Of a DNA stretch of 64,000 nucleotides, positions 55,171 through 64,000 are shown one piece after another. Source of the stretch: Semisulcospira habei. Lineage: Eukaryota; Mollusca; Gastropoda; Semisulcospiridae. The translations under genes were made by a program, and so were the position numbers. The notes beneath the pieces are model-generated. The model did not search any database. It saw nothing but the letters and a program-made list of their open reading frames with translations, and had not been told where the DNA came from. The stretch covers positions 128,776,340 through 128,840,339 of the forward strand of contig BTPG01000007.1 of assembly GCA_036245525.1 (NCBI GenBank), read 5' to 3'. Every line of letters begins with the position of its first letter. Position 1 is the first letter of the stretch.

Positions 55171-55971
55171 AACTGCACTGGGTTTGGGGAGCATTAAAAA
55201 CACAAGTGATGCAGACAGGAAAACAGGGCGAGTGAATACAGATAGGTGAGTAAAAAGGCCGTAAGTCTAGCAAATTAAAAGCCTGCCAGACGTTATGGCT
55301 AAACCAGTCTGACTATTATGGGCTGTATCGCCGTTGATACCAGACGATTTGCGAGCAGCGGGGTACTCAACCGTCAAACCACGCTACCTGGCTCATGCAC
55401 GAATATTTGCGTGAGTTTTTTTCAAGTAAGTTTTCGTAAATGTCATCTAGATCTGCAAAAGACAGGGCATGCTGGTTGCTCCTGTTTGTTCTTCCCATCC
55501 CCCCCCCCCCCCCCTTCTTTTCTACGCACTGATTTAAAAATGTTTAAATCACTTATTTTTAAACTGGTTTGTGAGATTAACAGTGACATCTCTACCCCCC
55601 CCCCCCCACCCCTCTTCTTTTTTTTTCTTTTTTTTTTTTTTTTTTTACTCTTTTCTGCACCTGTTTCGCTGTTCTCACAGCTGGTTAAAAAGTTCAGACA
55701 CAGGAACACAGAAATCGGGAGAAGTTATTACATGGTATTTATATGGCGCATTTCTCATATTTATAATATAACTCAACGTGCAGAGTGTAGCCGCGAACTG
55801 AACCCAACAAGCACGCTCACGTGAAACACGCGCATTCACTCACACACTGTACGTAAACACAGAACATTCACGTGGTGCTGAGGGCAAGCTCAAGCGAGCT
55901 ATTGAAGTTGTTTCTGGAAATTCAAATCGTTTGTATTTGAAATTTGATTAAGTTGGCTGAAACTGATACCA

Positions 55972-56147
55972 AAGTGGAGGGGGAGGAAGAGCCGGAGTAC
56001 CCGGATAAAGAACCCCCGACGGTCCGCCCGAATTAACGGTGACACTTACTAAAGGAGAAAAGTCCGACGCAGGAACCCGGAATCGAACCTCGCACCTTTA
56101 GCATTGGTGGCAGGCGCCTTAACCACTGCGCCACGAACCGCCCCTGT
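55972..56147 (-). mobile_element. tRNA-derived SINE
   Basis: The minus strand shows an A box TGGCGCAGTGG (56133-56123) and a B box GGTTCGATTCC (56089-56079) with tRNA-like spacing. The acceptor stem does not pair and the sequence continues beyond the tRNA part, so it is a SINE head and not a functional tRNA gene. The 3' limit is uncertain. Confidence 0.8.
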
Positions 56148-56433
56148 AGGAAATGTTTACAAGGGCTACAAGTCGTGGCATTATACTGGTCATACAGCAC
56201 TAAAGATACACTCTAATACACTAAGGTAGCCTCTTTAAACCACCCTGACTTCAAATTCAATTATAGATTAAACTAAACACAGAATTGGATTTAGTCTTGA
56301 TCTCAGAATGGCTTCTGTAAGACCAAAAAGTATGAATTCAGACAAAAATAGAAAGAAACCCTTGACTGAAAGTTAGCTCTAACTAACTGCCAATGCAAAA
56401 TGTTATATTAAAATCACCACATGAACGCGTAAA

Positions 56434-56651
56434 TTAACCCTTATCACTCGGAATACACCAGTGTGTGAAATAAGTGTGACTAAAATAGTTCAAGGTTAGT
56501 GCCTGAATAGCTTGGCGCGTCTAGGCGCCAAGCTATTCTGGCACCACCCTTGAACTAAAGCCATTATATCTTTATCTGTAAGTACTATAATGTTGCTGCA
56601 TATGGCAGTGTACAAATATGAAGCTTTTAACCTCAGTATAATATGGGTTAA
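56434..56651. mobile_element. Pal-B subfamily full MITE
   Basis: TTAACCCTTATCACTCGGAA to CAGTATAATATGGGTTAA, same subfamily as 4166; hairpin GTTCAAGGTTAGTGCCTGAA / TTCTGGCACCACCCTTGAAC. Confidence 0.85.
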
Positions 56652-56943
56652 ATCAAGTAACATTTTCTTAAAATTCTGACAAATACGAAAGCATTCAAAC
56701 TGTCTATCAACGTCTCTAAATAGTAGTTCAATCGCACTGTGGTGTATGGCAGGGGCATTACGGGCCCTGGCAGGGCTGACAGAGTGCAGATGGACCCCGC
56801 ATGTCAATGCCAGATTCCATAAATGCCAGCATCCCTCACCCCGCCCAGGCCCCACATAAATCCTGATTTGTGGGCGCGCAAAAAAAAAAAAACACACGTA
56901 GAAAAACATGACACGAAGTGCCATCTGCGAATTCCTTCCACTT

Positions 56944-57039
56944 GCAAGAGGCATAAGTCCTCATGAGCCCCTGCATTTCAGGGGCTCATGAAGATTTATA
57001 CCTCTTGCAAAATGTGTAACGAGGATTTAAACCTCTTGC
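56944..57039. repeat. Pal-A hairpin plus extra right arm
   Basis: Hairpin 56944-57008 (centre GCATTTC) followed by AACGAGGATTTAAACCTCTTGC-like sequence at 57019-57039 (a second partial arm). Confidence 0.75.
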
Positions 57040-57044
57040 TGACA

Positions 57045-57565
57045 TAGCTCACACCGATCTACATCTGTGTCCCTCACCCGCAGAAACTCTAGCGGTTTTA
57101 CAAGCTTAGCAAGGATGAGGAGCAAGGCCACCTCATGTACATGTAATGGTACGCGTTGGTGAGGAGGGAGCGACACATTAGCGACGGTGAGAGCGATGGT
57201 AAAATGATAGAGAAAGTATCCTTTCGGCTGTTATCTTGCCCGGAACTGTCTCAATTTACTGGGCTTCCGGTGTTTTCTAAAAGGTCCTACTCTGTCTCCC
57301 CAGATCTCGAAGACCCCTTCAAGCTTACCATAATGGAAAAGTATTTCAAGCTAATCAGGCAATACCCGTGACTTAATTGTTATCAACTCTCGCGTTCCAG
57401 AATGGTGTGCTGAAAGTGACAGATGTAACCGTACATTTACAAACACAACGACAGGACGCACATGACACAGATCTGCGCAACATAGATGTCTGTAAAGACT
57501 GTAGGAGATGGGTCTGCAAAACTATCATGGTCGACCCACATGCCTATGTAGTGTTCTAAAGGTAA
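57045..57565. other. No gene supported
   Basis: Two short plus frames; no motif. Confidence 0.4.
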
Positions 57566-57569
57566 ATGT

Positions 57570-57633
57570 GCTAACTCATTGGAGACGTGCCGCATCCGGA
57601 TGGGTACAATTCGGGACGTCTCCAGTGTGTTAC
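57570..57633. mobile_element. Pal-D MITE, shortened, GGAGACG variant
   Basis: CTAACTCATTGGAGACGTGC and GGGACGTCTCCAGTGTGTTA; G and C at the arm changed as a pair. Confidence 0.75.
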
Positions 57634-57691
57634 TAAACACCCTATCACTAACATTCCCTTACATTACTAACAGCATACCAAAATCTCTACC

Positions 57692-57768
57692 ATAATCTGG
57701 CACTACCCTTGAACTGTCACGGTTGATTCGCCTCCGTCTGTAGTGTCCTAAAGATGAATACGTTACAC
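57692..57768 (+). mobile_element. Pal-B right half
   Basis: TAATCTGGCACTACCCTTGA then ACTGTCACGGTTGATTCGCC. Confidence 0.65.
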
Positions 57769-58103
57769 ACTATCTCTACGATTCCTTGGTCTGCGTGCCC
57801 AATCTTGTATCATTGGAAAAATTAATAGAGTTTTGTTCCATGTCATTGCATTTCTCTATATTTATTCCCTTATGCCAGTGTGCAAGAATCCTCCCTAGTG
57901 ACTCTCCGGATAATAGACTCCCAGCTCCTGTTGCCAAGACAAGGAGTGAAGGGGGAGACAAACGTGGATAGGTTGCAGACAGGGGGAGGTAACCAGTCGC
58001 CTCCACAAACCCAGAATAACTTCCCCTTTTTATGCAAACTTTCAGATCTAGATCAGACCACACAGGCGCCGCAACAGCGCATTAGATGGACAGATCCCAC
58101 AAA

Positions 58104-58173
58104 GCGAGAAGCATAGACTCTCACGTGACCCTGCTTGCAGGGGCACATCAAGACTAGAGTCTACGCTTCTCGC
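58104..58173. repeat. Pal-A hairpin, GCGAGAAGC variant
   Basis: Outer arms GCGAGAAGCATAGACTC and GAGTCTACGCTTCTCGC are changed together; the inner arm is shortened. Confidence 0.85.
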
Positions 58174-58449
58174 GGGTCGTGGCAGGAGGGGGTGGGGGAG
58201 GGGGGGGTGAAGAGGGGGGGGGGGGACGGTAATCCCAGACTCTTGTGTTGGCCGGGGAGGGGATTAGGGGGCTAGCCGGGGTCTAAGCCGTGTAAATCCC
58301 TGTCTGAAATCACACTGACAACTCAATCCAGCGCTGCTCTACACTCAGTCGCCAGGTGAAACCACGGCGCTCTGCTCTACTCCACTCTCCCCCCAGGCCA
58401 AAGCACACGAGCTTTTCTTTTGGTGAGATCCTCACCCAGTCAGCGAACG

Positions 58450-58529
58450 GTCCCTGGGCCGACATCGGCCGCAACTGGCCCGCGCACGAACGTGCGCGGG
58501 CCAGTTGCGACCGATGTCGGCCCATGGAC
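58450..58529. repeat. Pal-K, near-perfect 80-bp palindrome
   Basis: GTCCCTGGGCCGACATCGG against CCGATGTCGGCCCATGGAC, with GGCCCGCGCACG / CGTGCGCGGGCC at the centre. Confidence 0.9.
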
Positions 58530-58880
58530 ATTTTCTGTGTTGGGCAGCCTGTGGCAAGCGCTGGCACAAACCAAACACGGGCTTTCCAACTAAACTAGCC
58601 GAGAGAGCATAATTATGTAGCTATGTAGTTTATAATACGTGCTCGCTTTTCTCAGTGCTCGTAGTCGCTCATTTCTGCCCCAGAACAGAAGACGACAGCT
58701 AGTTCAATTTTTCTGCAAAGCGAGATTGTCTATGTTAATACAGTGAAAATCTCGCTAATCACAAAAATGCACGGTCTTTTTGCTTTCCTTCGACGTATTT
58801 TGTCCCTTTTATCTAAGCAACGTGAAAATGTCAGCGTGAAAATGTCAGACTGACTTCATTTATAATGTCAGACTGAGCAA

Positions 58881-59085
58881 GTTCACCCATTTAGTCCTGA
58901 CACACTCTGACATGAGATACATTTGACGACGACAGTTCAAGGGTGGTGCCAAAACCGCTTGGCGGCGCCAAGCTGTTCTGGCACCACCCTTGAACTATCA
59001 TGGTCACTGTCTCTTGAACGTAATGTAGCCTTCATACGACAATTTGTTTGTCAATCACAAAAAAAATAAGCTCACGATTTAATGA
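58881..59085. mobile_element. Pal-B subfamily MITE
   Basis: Starts GTTCACCCATTTAGTCCTG; hairpin GTTCAAGGGTGGTGCCAAAA / GGCACCACCCTTGAAC around GGCGGCGCC; right end near ACGATTTAATG decayed. Confidence 0.75.
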
Positions 59086-59341
59086 TGTCTACAACAGAAC
59101 AAAATGTCCTATGCTCTGCGACACTCTATGAGCTGCTCTGTGATTTTGGCGCTTACTGCCTGTACTGTAATTATTCCGCAAGACTCTCTTAAGAGGTCTA
59201 ACTGTTCACAGTACTACGTCTCTGAGGATGTGATCTCCCAGTGGCGCCTGTCCATGGTTCTATACGGTAAACCAGATGCCATCGAGGGCCATCACAGCTA
59301 AGGCTGTCAGAACACCGACAACCACAGTCAATCTATCCAAC

Positions 59342-59408
59342 GACAAGAGGCATAGAATTTCATGAGCCCCTGCGATAGCAGGGGTTCATGCAATTCTATG
59401 CCTCTTGT
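59342..59408. repeat. Pal-A hairpin, ACAAGAGG variant
   Basis: ACAAGAGGCATAGAATTTC against AATTCTATGCCTCTTGT, paired changes at both arm ends. Confidence 0.85.
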
Positions 59409-59409
59409 T

Positions 59410-60030
59410 TGGATGCATCTGTCGTAAGTATATCTCAGTTTTTCGCACGACGGAAGTCATCAAGCTTTAAGCCTGCTACTGCTCATGAATTTTGTGGGTT
59501 TCTGAGAGGTTTTCGACCTCGCGGGTGCATGACCGGCTTGTCTGCTTCATGTCAAACGTCTTCATCTGCAATTAACACAGCTCCTCATCAGCTCATGTAG
59601 ACGCCGGGGATTATGAACAAATGTGATTCCAACATATCTGTGGCGGTCTTTCGTTGTGGCCCTTACGGCGTGCCGCACAAGCTCATTAGAACCTGCGGCT
59701 CGTGCAAATTTAAAAAGGAGTTCAGCAGAAGCGTCGTGTAGCGAAACTGTATGATTTGGAGAGGCGCCCCAAGGGCTGTTTGTCATTCGCTTGGTTACCT
59801 GCAGTGGCTAGAGCAGGTGTTGGGAATCCTAGCTACCTGAGGGTACGGGTGAGAGCCGCGGGCTTGTCCGGAGCTCCAGTAGCACACACAACACACCCCA
59901 GTGGCCGGCACTAGAGTCGAGGGATAAGCTTCCAGGCAGATTTATTTCACAGTCCTTCCGCGATCACTTCATGTCTTCCCGGCATGCTGGGTTTTGCAGT
60001 GAAGCTAGACAACTGCACTGTTGCAGCTTC
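59410..60030. other. No gene supported
   Basis: Short opposed frames; nothing recognisable. Confidence 0.4.
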
Positions 60031-60036
60031 TATTTC

Positions 60037-60334
60037 TCAACCCCGCCACTGCCGGGTAATAATAATAATAATAATACATAGTTCTTGTATAGCGCTCTTC
60101 TCCAGGAAAACACTGGACTCACTGCGCATAAGGTATAGGTGAACACAATCCGACTGCAAGAGACATAGATCCTCATGAGCCCCCGCGACTGCGGGGGCTC
60201 ATGAGGATCTATGTCTCTTGCCGACGCCACTTTGTATCCACGCTCCTTGAACGGTCTGGGGTTCTGCGGCGTTGAATTAACAAAGATATTTGATGAACAT
60301 AGTAATCTGCGTCCACTGGGAGTGCAGGGGTTAA
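60037..60334 (+). mobile_element. Pal-A full-length MITE with a nested tail insert
   Basis: Left end TCAACCCCGCCACTGCC, insert 60056-60130, perfect hairpin 60156-60221 with GAGACATAG/CTATGTCTC arms, and right end GGGAGTGCAGGGGTTAA. Confidence 0.75.
60056..60130 (-). mobile_element. LINE/SINE 3' tail inserted in a Pal-A
   Basis: A (TAA)n run followed by TACATAGTTCTTGTATAGCGC resembles the tail at 26.82 kb. It separates a Pal-A left end (CCCCGCCACTGCC at 60040) from the rest of that element. Confidence 0.6.
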
Positions 60335-60337
60335 GCT

Positions 60338-60384
60338 GCAACAAGCGCAGATGCGCATGATCCATGTAAATCTATGCCTCCTGC
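60338..60384. repeat. Pal-A, internal deletion
   Basis: GCAACAAGCGCAGATGCGC..GTAAATCTATGCCTCCTGC just after the full element ending at 60334. Confidence 0.6.
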
Positions 60385-60963
60385 TAGCCAAGATCAAACA
60401 CATTTGATTTAAATTCTGCCTGACGTTAAATTTGGTCAAAGCGTTCCTTGCAAACGTAGTTCGTAAAGGGGGGGGGGGGGGGGGGGGGGCAAATTACCCC
60501 CCCCCCTCCCCCCACCCCCCCTCAACAGTACGACAGACTAACAAGAATCGTCGCACGAATTACTCCCACGGTCTAAACTGTGCGGTATTTTACTTTACCG
60601 ATACAGCTGTAAGGTCCAAAATCCCAGAATGACACTTCTTCAGGCGCTGAAGCCCTCTGTATAAAAACCGGACCCCACCGGCGTATTATGACCGATACTT
60701 TAAGACAGCAATAAATACTTGGGATCTATTTCTCGTTAAAAAGACCTAGCGGCTTACAGCGGGATTACCAGAGTGCCTTATTTTTTAGACGGCGGGAAGG
60801 TTCCTAAATGAACAGCGGTTATCCAACACAACTTGATCTGATTTAAGCAGGCTGGATACTCATATGTGCAATATCGTGTCCACGGGAGGGCAATAAAGCT
60901 TAAAGGGGCATGTGATAGCTCAGCTACAGTAAATTGCATACCTCTACAGGAAATTACAGATCT

Positions 60964-61028
60964 GCAAGCTGCACAGATCCTCATGAGCCCAGGGGGGGGG
61001 GGGGCTCATGAGGACCTATGCAGCCTGC
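60964..61028. repeat. Pal-A hairpin with G-run centre
   Basis: Arms GCAAGCTGCACAGATCC and GGACCTATGCAGCCTGC co-vary; the left CCCC arm is replaced by CCCA followed by a run of G. Confidence 0.8.
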
Positions 61029-61029
61029 A

Positions 61030-61745
61030 AAGATCTATGTATCCTGTTGGTCCCCATCTAGGTTTATGTTCCTTAACGCAAGGGTGATAGTATAATATGT
61101 TTCAGTCCGCGTTTGTTGGCGCAAATCTGCTATGACTATAAAAGCAAATCTGTTGTGGTAAGCTCACATGTGAGTAAACAACGTTTGAGTGTTCGCGGTT
61201 ATAATAGGAGATACCCCTTAACATTCGGACTAAATCAACGTAAATGATAGGTGCTTTGCAATATATCAAGTTTCTTTCCTTCTTTTTTCTTTATAATGGA
61301 AGCAACAGAACGCAACAACACTCTCTCACTTCAAGCTGTTAGGCAGTACGAGTCGCAAGCACCCTGTTCCTCACAATGAAGAAATGAATGAACGAATAAA
61401 TGGAATGGAATGGAATAAAATGGAATGAATGGAATGAATCAATCAATCAACCAACATAAATCAATCACTCAAGGAATCAATCAATCAACCGCATTATCAT
61501 TAGTGGTGTGGAAGATGCCTTCTAGCGTTGAAAGAAAAGCCCTGATGTCACAGAGAAGGAAGAGGGGGGGGGGAAAAATGTTGGGGGGAGAGGCTGCTAA
61601 AGGAAGATGATGAAAAAAATGTATATGGTCTACACCTGAGGCAGGATGCCGAGGAAGCCAGAAATACAACACGCATTTTGCAGCCCTAAAAAGCCGTCAG
61701 CTAAAACTCCCAACAAACCCATCTGCCCAACAGAAACAGAACTAT
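61030..61745. other. Low-complexity AATGGAATG / AATCAATC patch
   Basis: 61385-61490 has TGGAATGGAATGGAATAAA-like and CAATCAATCAA repeats; otherwise no feature. Confidence 0.55.
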
Positions 61746-61749
61746 GTCA

Positions 61750-61814
61750 GCAAGAGGCACAGATTTTCATGAACCCCTACGAATGCAGGGGCTCGTGAGA
61801 ATCTGTGCCTCTTG
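61750..61814. repeat. Pal-A hairpin
   Basis: CACAGATTTTCATGAACCCC against GGGGCTCGTGAGAATCTGTG. Confidence 0.85.
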
Positions 61815-62104
61815 TAGATTCACGGCGATAGCTGATTGCCATTTGATACAGTATAAATATGTCTCCCATGGAGCAAACTGAGTTTTGCAGACACCTGTGT
61901 ATTTTGCAGGCAGCATTCCGGTCTACAGCAAGCCCACGTTGTGTTTCTCAACGGTATGCTTTCTCAGGTGTGAAAACAAGCCTGTGCCGAAACTTTGCCA
62001 AATATTCCCTGCGTGATGTTTTGACTTTCTGAAAACCATTCATCCCGCTGACAGCATTGTAAAGTCTTTCACGAAAATAAAATACAGGGAAAATGTAATA
62101 AAGG

Positions 62105-62235
<131 letters not shown>

Positions 62236-62499
62236 TCTGACAAGAAAAAGAGCTGACTCATTATGACACATTTTCTAGTTCTTGTTCAAATTATTAATGT
62301 GGTCGATAATTTCTTCTTCACACTATTTCTGAATGATCAACGCAAATGGCGCAACTTGCTCACCTAACAAATGGTACGTAATATAATACAAAACCGTTTC
62401 AATTCAATCGCAATCCAATCTACGATGACATAAACCTAATAAATGTCTGCTGCAAGTGACTGCTGCCCCAAAAGGACTTTATTTCAAACACTTACATCT

Positions 62500-62565
62500 G
62501 CAAGAGGCATAGATTATCATAAGCCCTTGCAGTTGCAGGGGCGTATGAGAATCTATACCTCTTGT
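62500..62565. repeat. Pal-A hairpin
   Basis: GCAAGAGGCATAGATTATC to GAGAATCTATACCTCTTG; centre GCAGTTGC. Confidence 0.85.
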
Positions 62566-62569
62566 TGAC

Positions 62570-63610
62570 AGTTCTTTGACGTCCTTACGTCCAAAGATTG
62601 TGGGAATAGTGTAATATATACTACTTTACGGGTTTTCTCGCTTATGCAATGAATAAAAAGAGAGCAGCGTGCGGTCCTTGTTGCGCGCCATGTACAAGGT
62701 AAAAGGTCAGACGTATCGGTGTTACAATCATAATGTCACACCAGGCAGCAGTGACAAATTACACGCTTCAACTACCGTGTCCTCATTCAACGCCCCATTA
62801 CCCCCTCCGGCAGAGGGGCAGAGATAAAAACAAGTCACAGCTCCCTGTTTCAAACGCGTTTGACAAGTCTTAACAACGTTAATGGCGGCATGTGAATACC
62901 TATACCATTGGTTGGGAGTCCACATATAAGGTTACAACTTGTGACACTTGTCTTACGTCTTAGTTAATGATGCAACCTCTTGCGTGGAAAGCGTGTTTCA
63001 AAGGCTTGTTTAGTGTCAAGTAACATGAATGTTTTTACTGTCGAGTAAGACTCTTACGTCAAGTTTATTTATTTACGACATATTTCGCTCATTTTTTTTA
63101 AGACAACGCCCAGGTAAACAGGCATCTGTATCTGTCAGAGGCAGATTAGTGGAGTTAGTTTCATTATATTTGTAATGTGACCTGTCGGAAATGAAATGTT
63201 TTATGCCAAATACCGTGAAGAAGTCAACACTACCGAAAATTAAGTGACGCAGATGTTAATGGACTTAATTCATTCGTGTAACTGTAAATCCTCGAATATG
63301 ACACATTTATGTCGATAGGTTACACCGACGATTTGTACCCGTCTCCTTTGGACGAATGGAGCTCTTTGGCGTTGATTCTGTACAGATTCAGGAGCGCAAC
63401 TTTCGGCCACTTGTTTTAAATGGGGGGAACTGCTACTGACATTCATGAGTGAATTTCGGACAAGTCTTTACTCTTAGTTTTTCGTCGCAATGATCCGTGC
63501 CGTTTTCGACCGTAATGACACAGTTAAAGAACTGTTCCTCGACGTCGACACACAATTGTGTTTCTGACTGATTTTCGAACTTCCGGCCCGAACCAACTGA
63601 TCTACATAAA
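62570..63610. other. Longest stretch with nothing recognised
   Basis: About 1 kb of A/T-rich sequence without Pal elements, LINE pieces or supported frames. Confidence 0.5.
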
Positions 63611-63613
63611 TGT

Positions 63614-63670
63614 TCGCTGGGCTGTGATTTTGAAGTCTTTGCCGTAAGTTTCAAAATCACAGACCAGCAC
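63614..63670. repeat. Pal-G hairpin
   Basis: CGCTGGGCTGTGATTTTGAA and TTTCAAAATCACAGACCAGC; followed by CACACA. A right-arm scrap (GTAAGGTCCAAAATCCCAGA) is at 60611. Confidence 0.8.
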
Positions 63671-63967
63671 ACACATATACAAAACGCGCCCACCCCTCCT
63701 CCATGCTGTGTGGACGGACAGCGTTAGCTTACAACGTGCCTCGTGTTTCAGGGGAGCATTAACCGGCAGTAAACTCACAATGAAAACCAATCATTCCCAA
63801 CAAGTGCAGCGCAAATGAAAACCTCACACGGGTTCCGAATAGCCAATGCATCAACCATCCATCTTGCTAAAAATTCCCTCTTCAGGTGGGCTGGGTGTCA
63901 GGCAGATTTACTTGCCCACGTGAGTCCTCCTGCAAGGGCCGTGTGTGGAGGTAAGGTACGTAGTGGG

Positions 63968-63968
<1 letters not shown>

Positions 63969-64000
<32 letters not shown>
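63969..64000. repeat. (GT)n microsatellite cut by the window end
   Basis: GT units continue past the last base. Confidence 0.9.

Noticed and set aside
56079..56140. Functional tRNA gene
   Set aside because: A and B boxes are present but the acceptor stem does not pair and SINE sequence continues downstream.

Overview
This is eukaryotic, repeat-saturated, apparently intergenic (or deep intronic) DNA. Long (CT)n, (TA)n and poly-G runs, several non-LTR retrotransposon fragments, tRNA-derived SINE pieces and very many small inverted-repeat elements suggest an animal. The repeat style (RTE-like LINE ends with 4-base tails, and a LINE and a SINE-like copy both ending near CGTTAAACCCC) suggests a marine mollusc, perhaps a gastropod. 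That is inference, not identification. I see no supportable host protein-coding exon, rRNA gene or functional tRNA gene. Nearly all short open frames are translated palindromes or microsatellites.

The dominant feature is a population of short palindromic elements, about one per 0.6 kb. I name them here. Pal-A has a hairpin core of about 65 bp whose arm starts GCAAGAGGCATAGATCC and turns on a G/C-rich centre; about 65 whole, half or degenerate copies are present. Pal-B is about 215 bp, with a central hairpin whose arm reads TTCAAGGGTAGTGCCAGAT and ends at GGCGCC. Pal-C is about 90 bp (GGTAGCGG..CGCGATGATTCC). Pal-D is about 80 bp (CTCATTCGAGACG). Smaller families are Pal-E to Pal-M. At least eleven Pal-A copies are full elements of about 200-215 bp with TTAACCCCTT..GCC-like ends, and Pal-B, C, D, H, I and M are also bounded by TTAA. 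TTAA plus a CCC start matches the termini of piggyBac-superfamily transposons, so I infer that most are non-autonomous piggyBac-like MITEs. No transposase was seen here.

Layout. 0-11 kb: Pal-A/B copies, an internally deleted LINE on the minus strand (4.9-5.4 kb), a 60-bp tandem repeat (9.95-10.16 kb) and a tandem trio of Pal-A units (10.8-11.1 kb). 11-17.3 kb: microsatellites, a LINE inside a MITE with a 13-bp target duplication, two copies of one RTE-like 3' end, and three TTAA elements abutting at 16.2-17.2 kb, the middle one split by a retrotransposon. 17-35 kb: Pal-C/D/F/G/J elements, a perfect 133-bp palindrome (28.5 kb) and large microsatellites. 35.3-37.1 kb: the only long open frame, a 588-residue reverse transcriptase. 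38-44 kb: a tandem repeat interrupted by a Pal-D at TTAA, with more Pal-A/B. 44.9-46.15 kb: a head-to-tail pair of 613-bp Harbinger-like elements carrying a MADF-like exon. 47.8-49.1 kb: an almost exact 636-bp tandem duplication. 50-55 kb: more TTAA clusters and a 165-bp satellite-like array. 55-64 kb: a tRNA-derived SINE, more Pal elements, and a (GT)n run leaving the window.

Nothing here forms an operon or pathway. What links the parts is transposition history: MITEs inserted into tandem repeats and next to one another, and LINEs then inserted into MITEs. Pal arms stay symmetric although copies differ.
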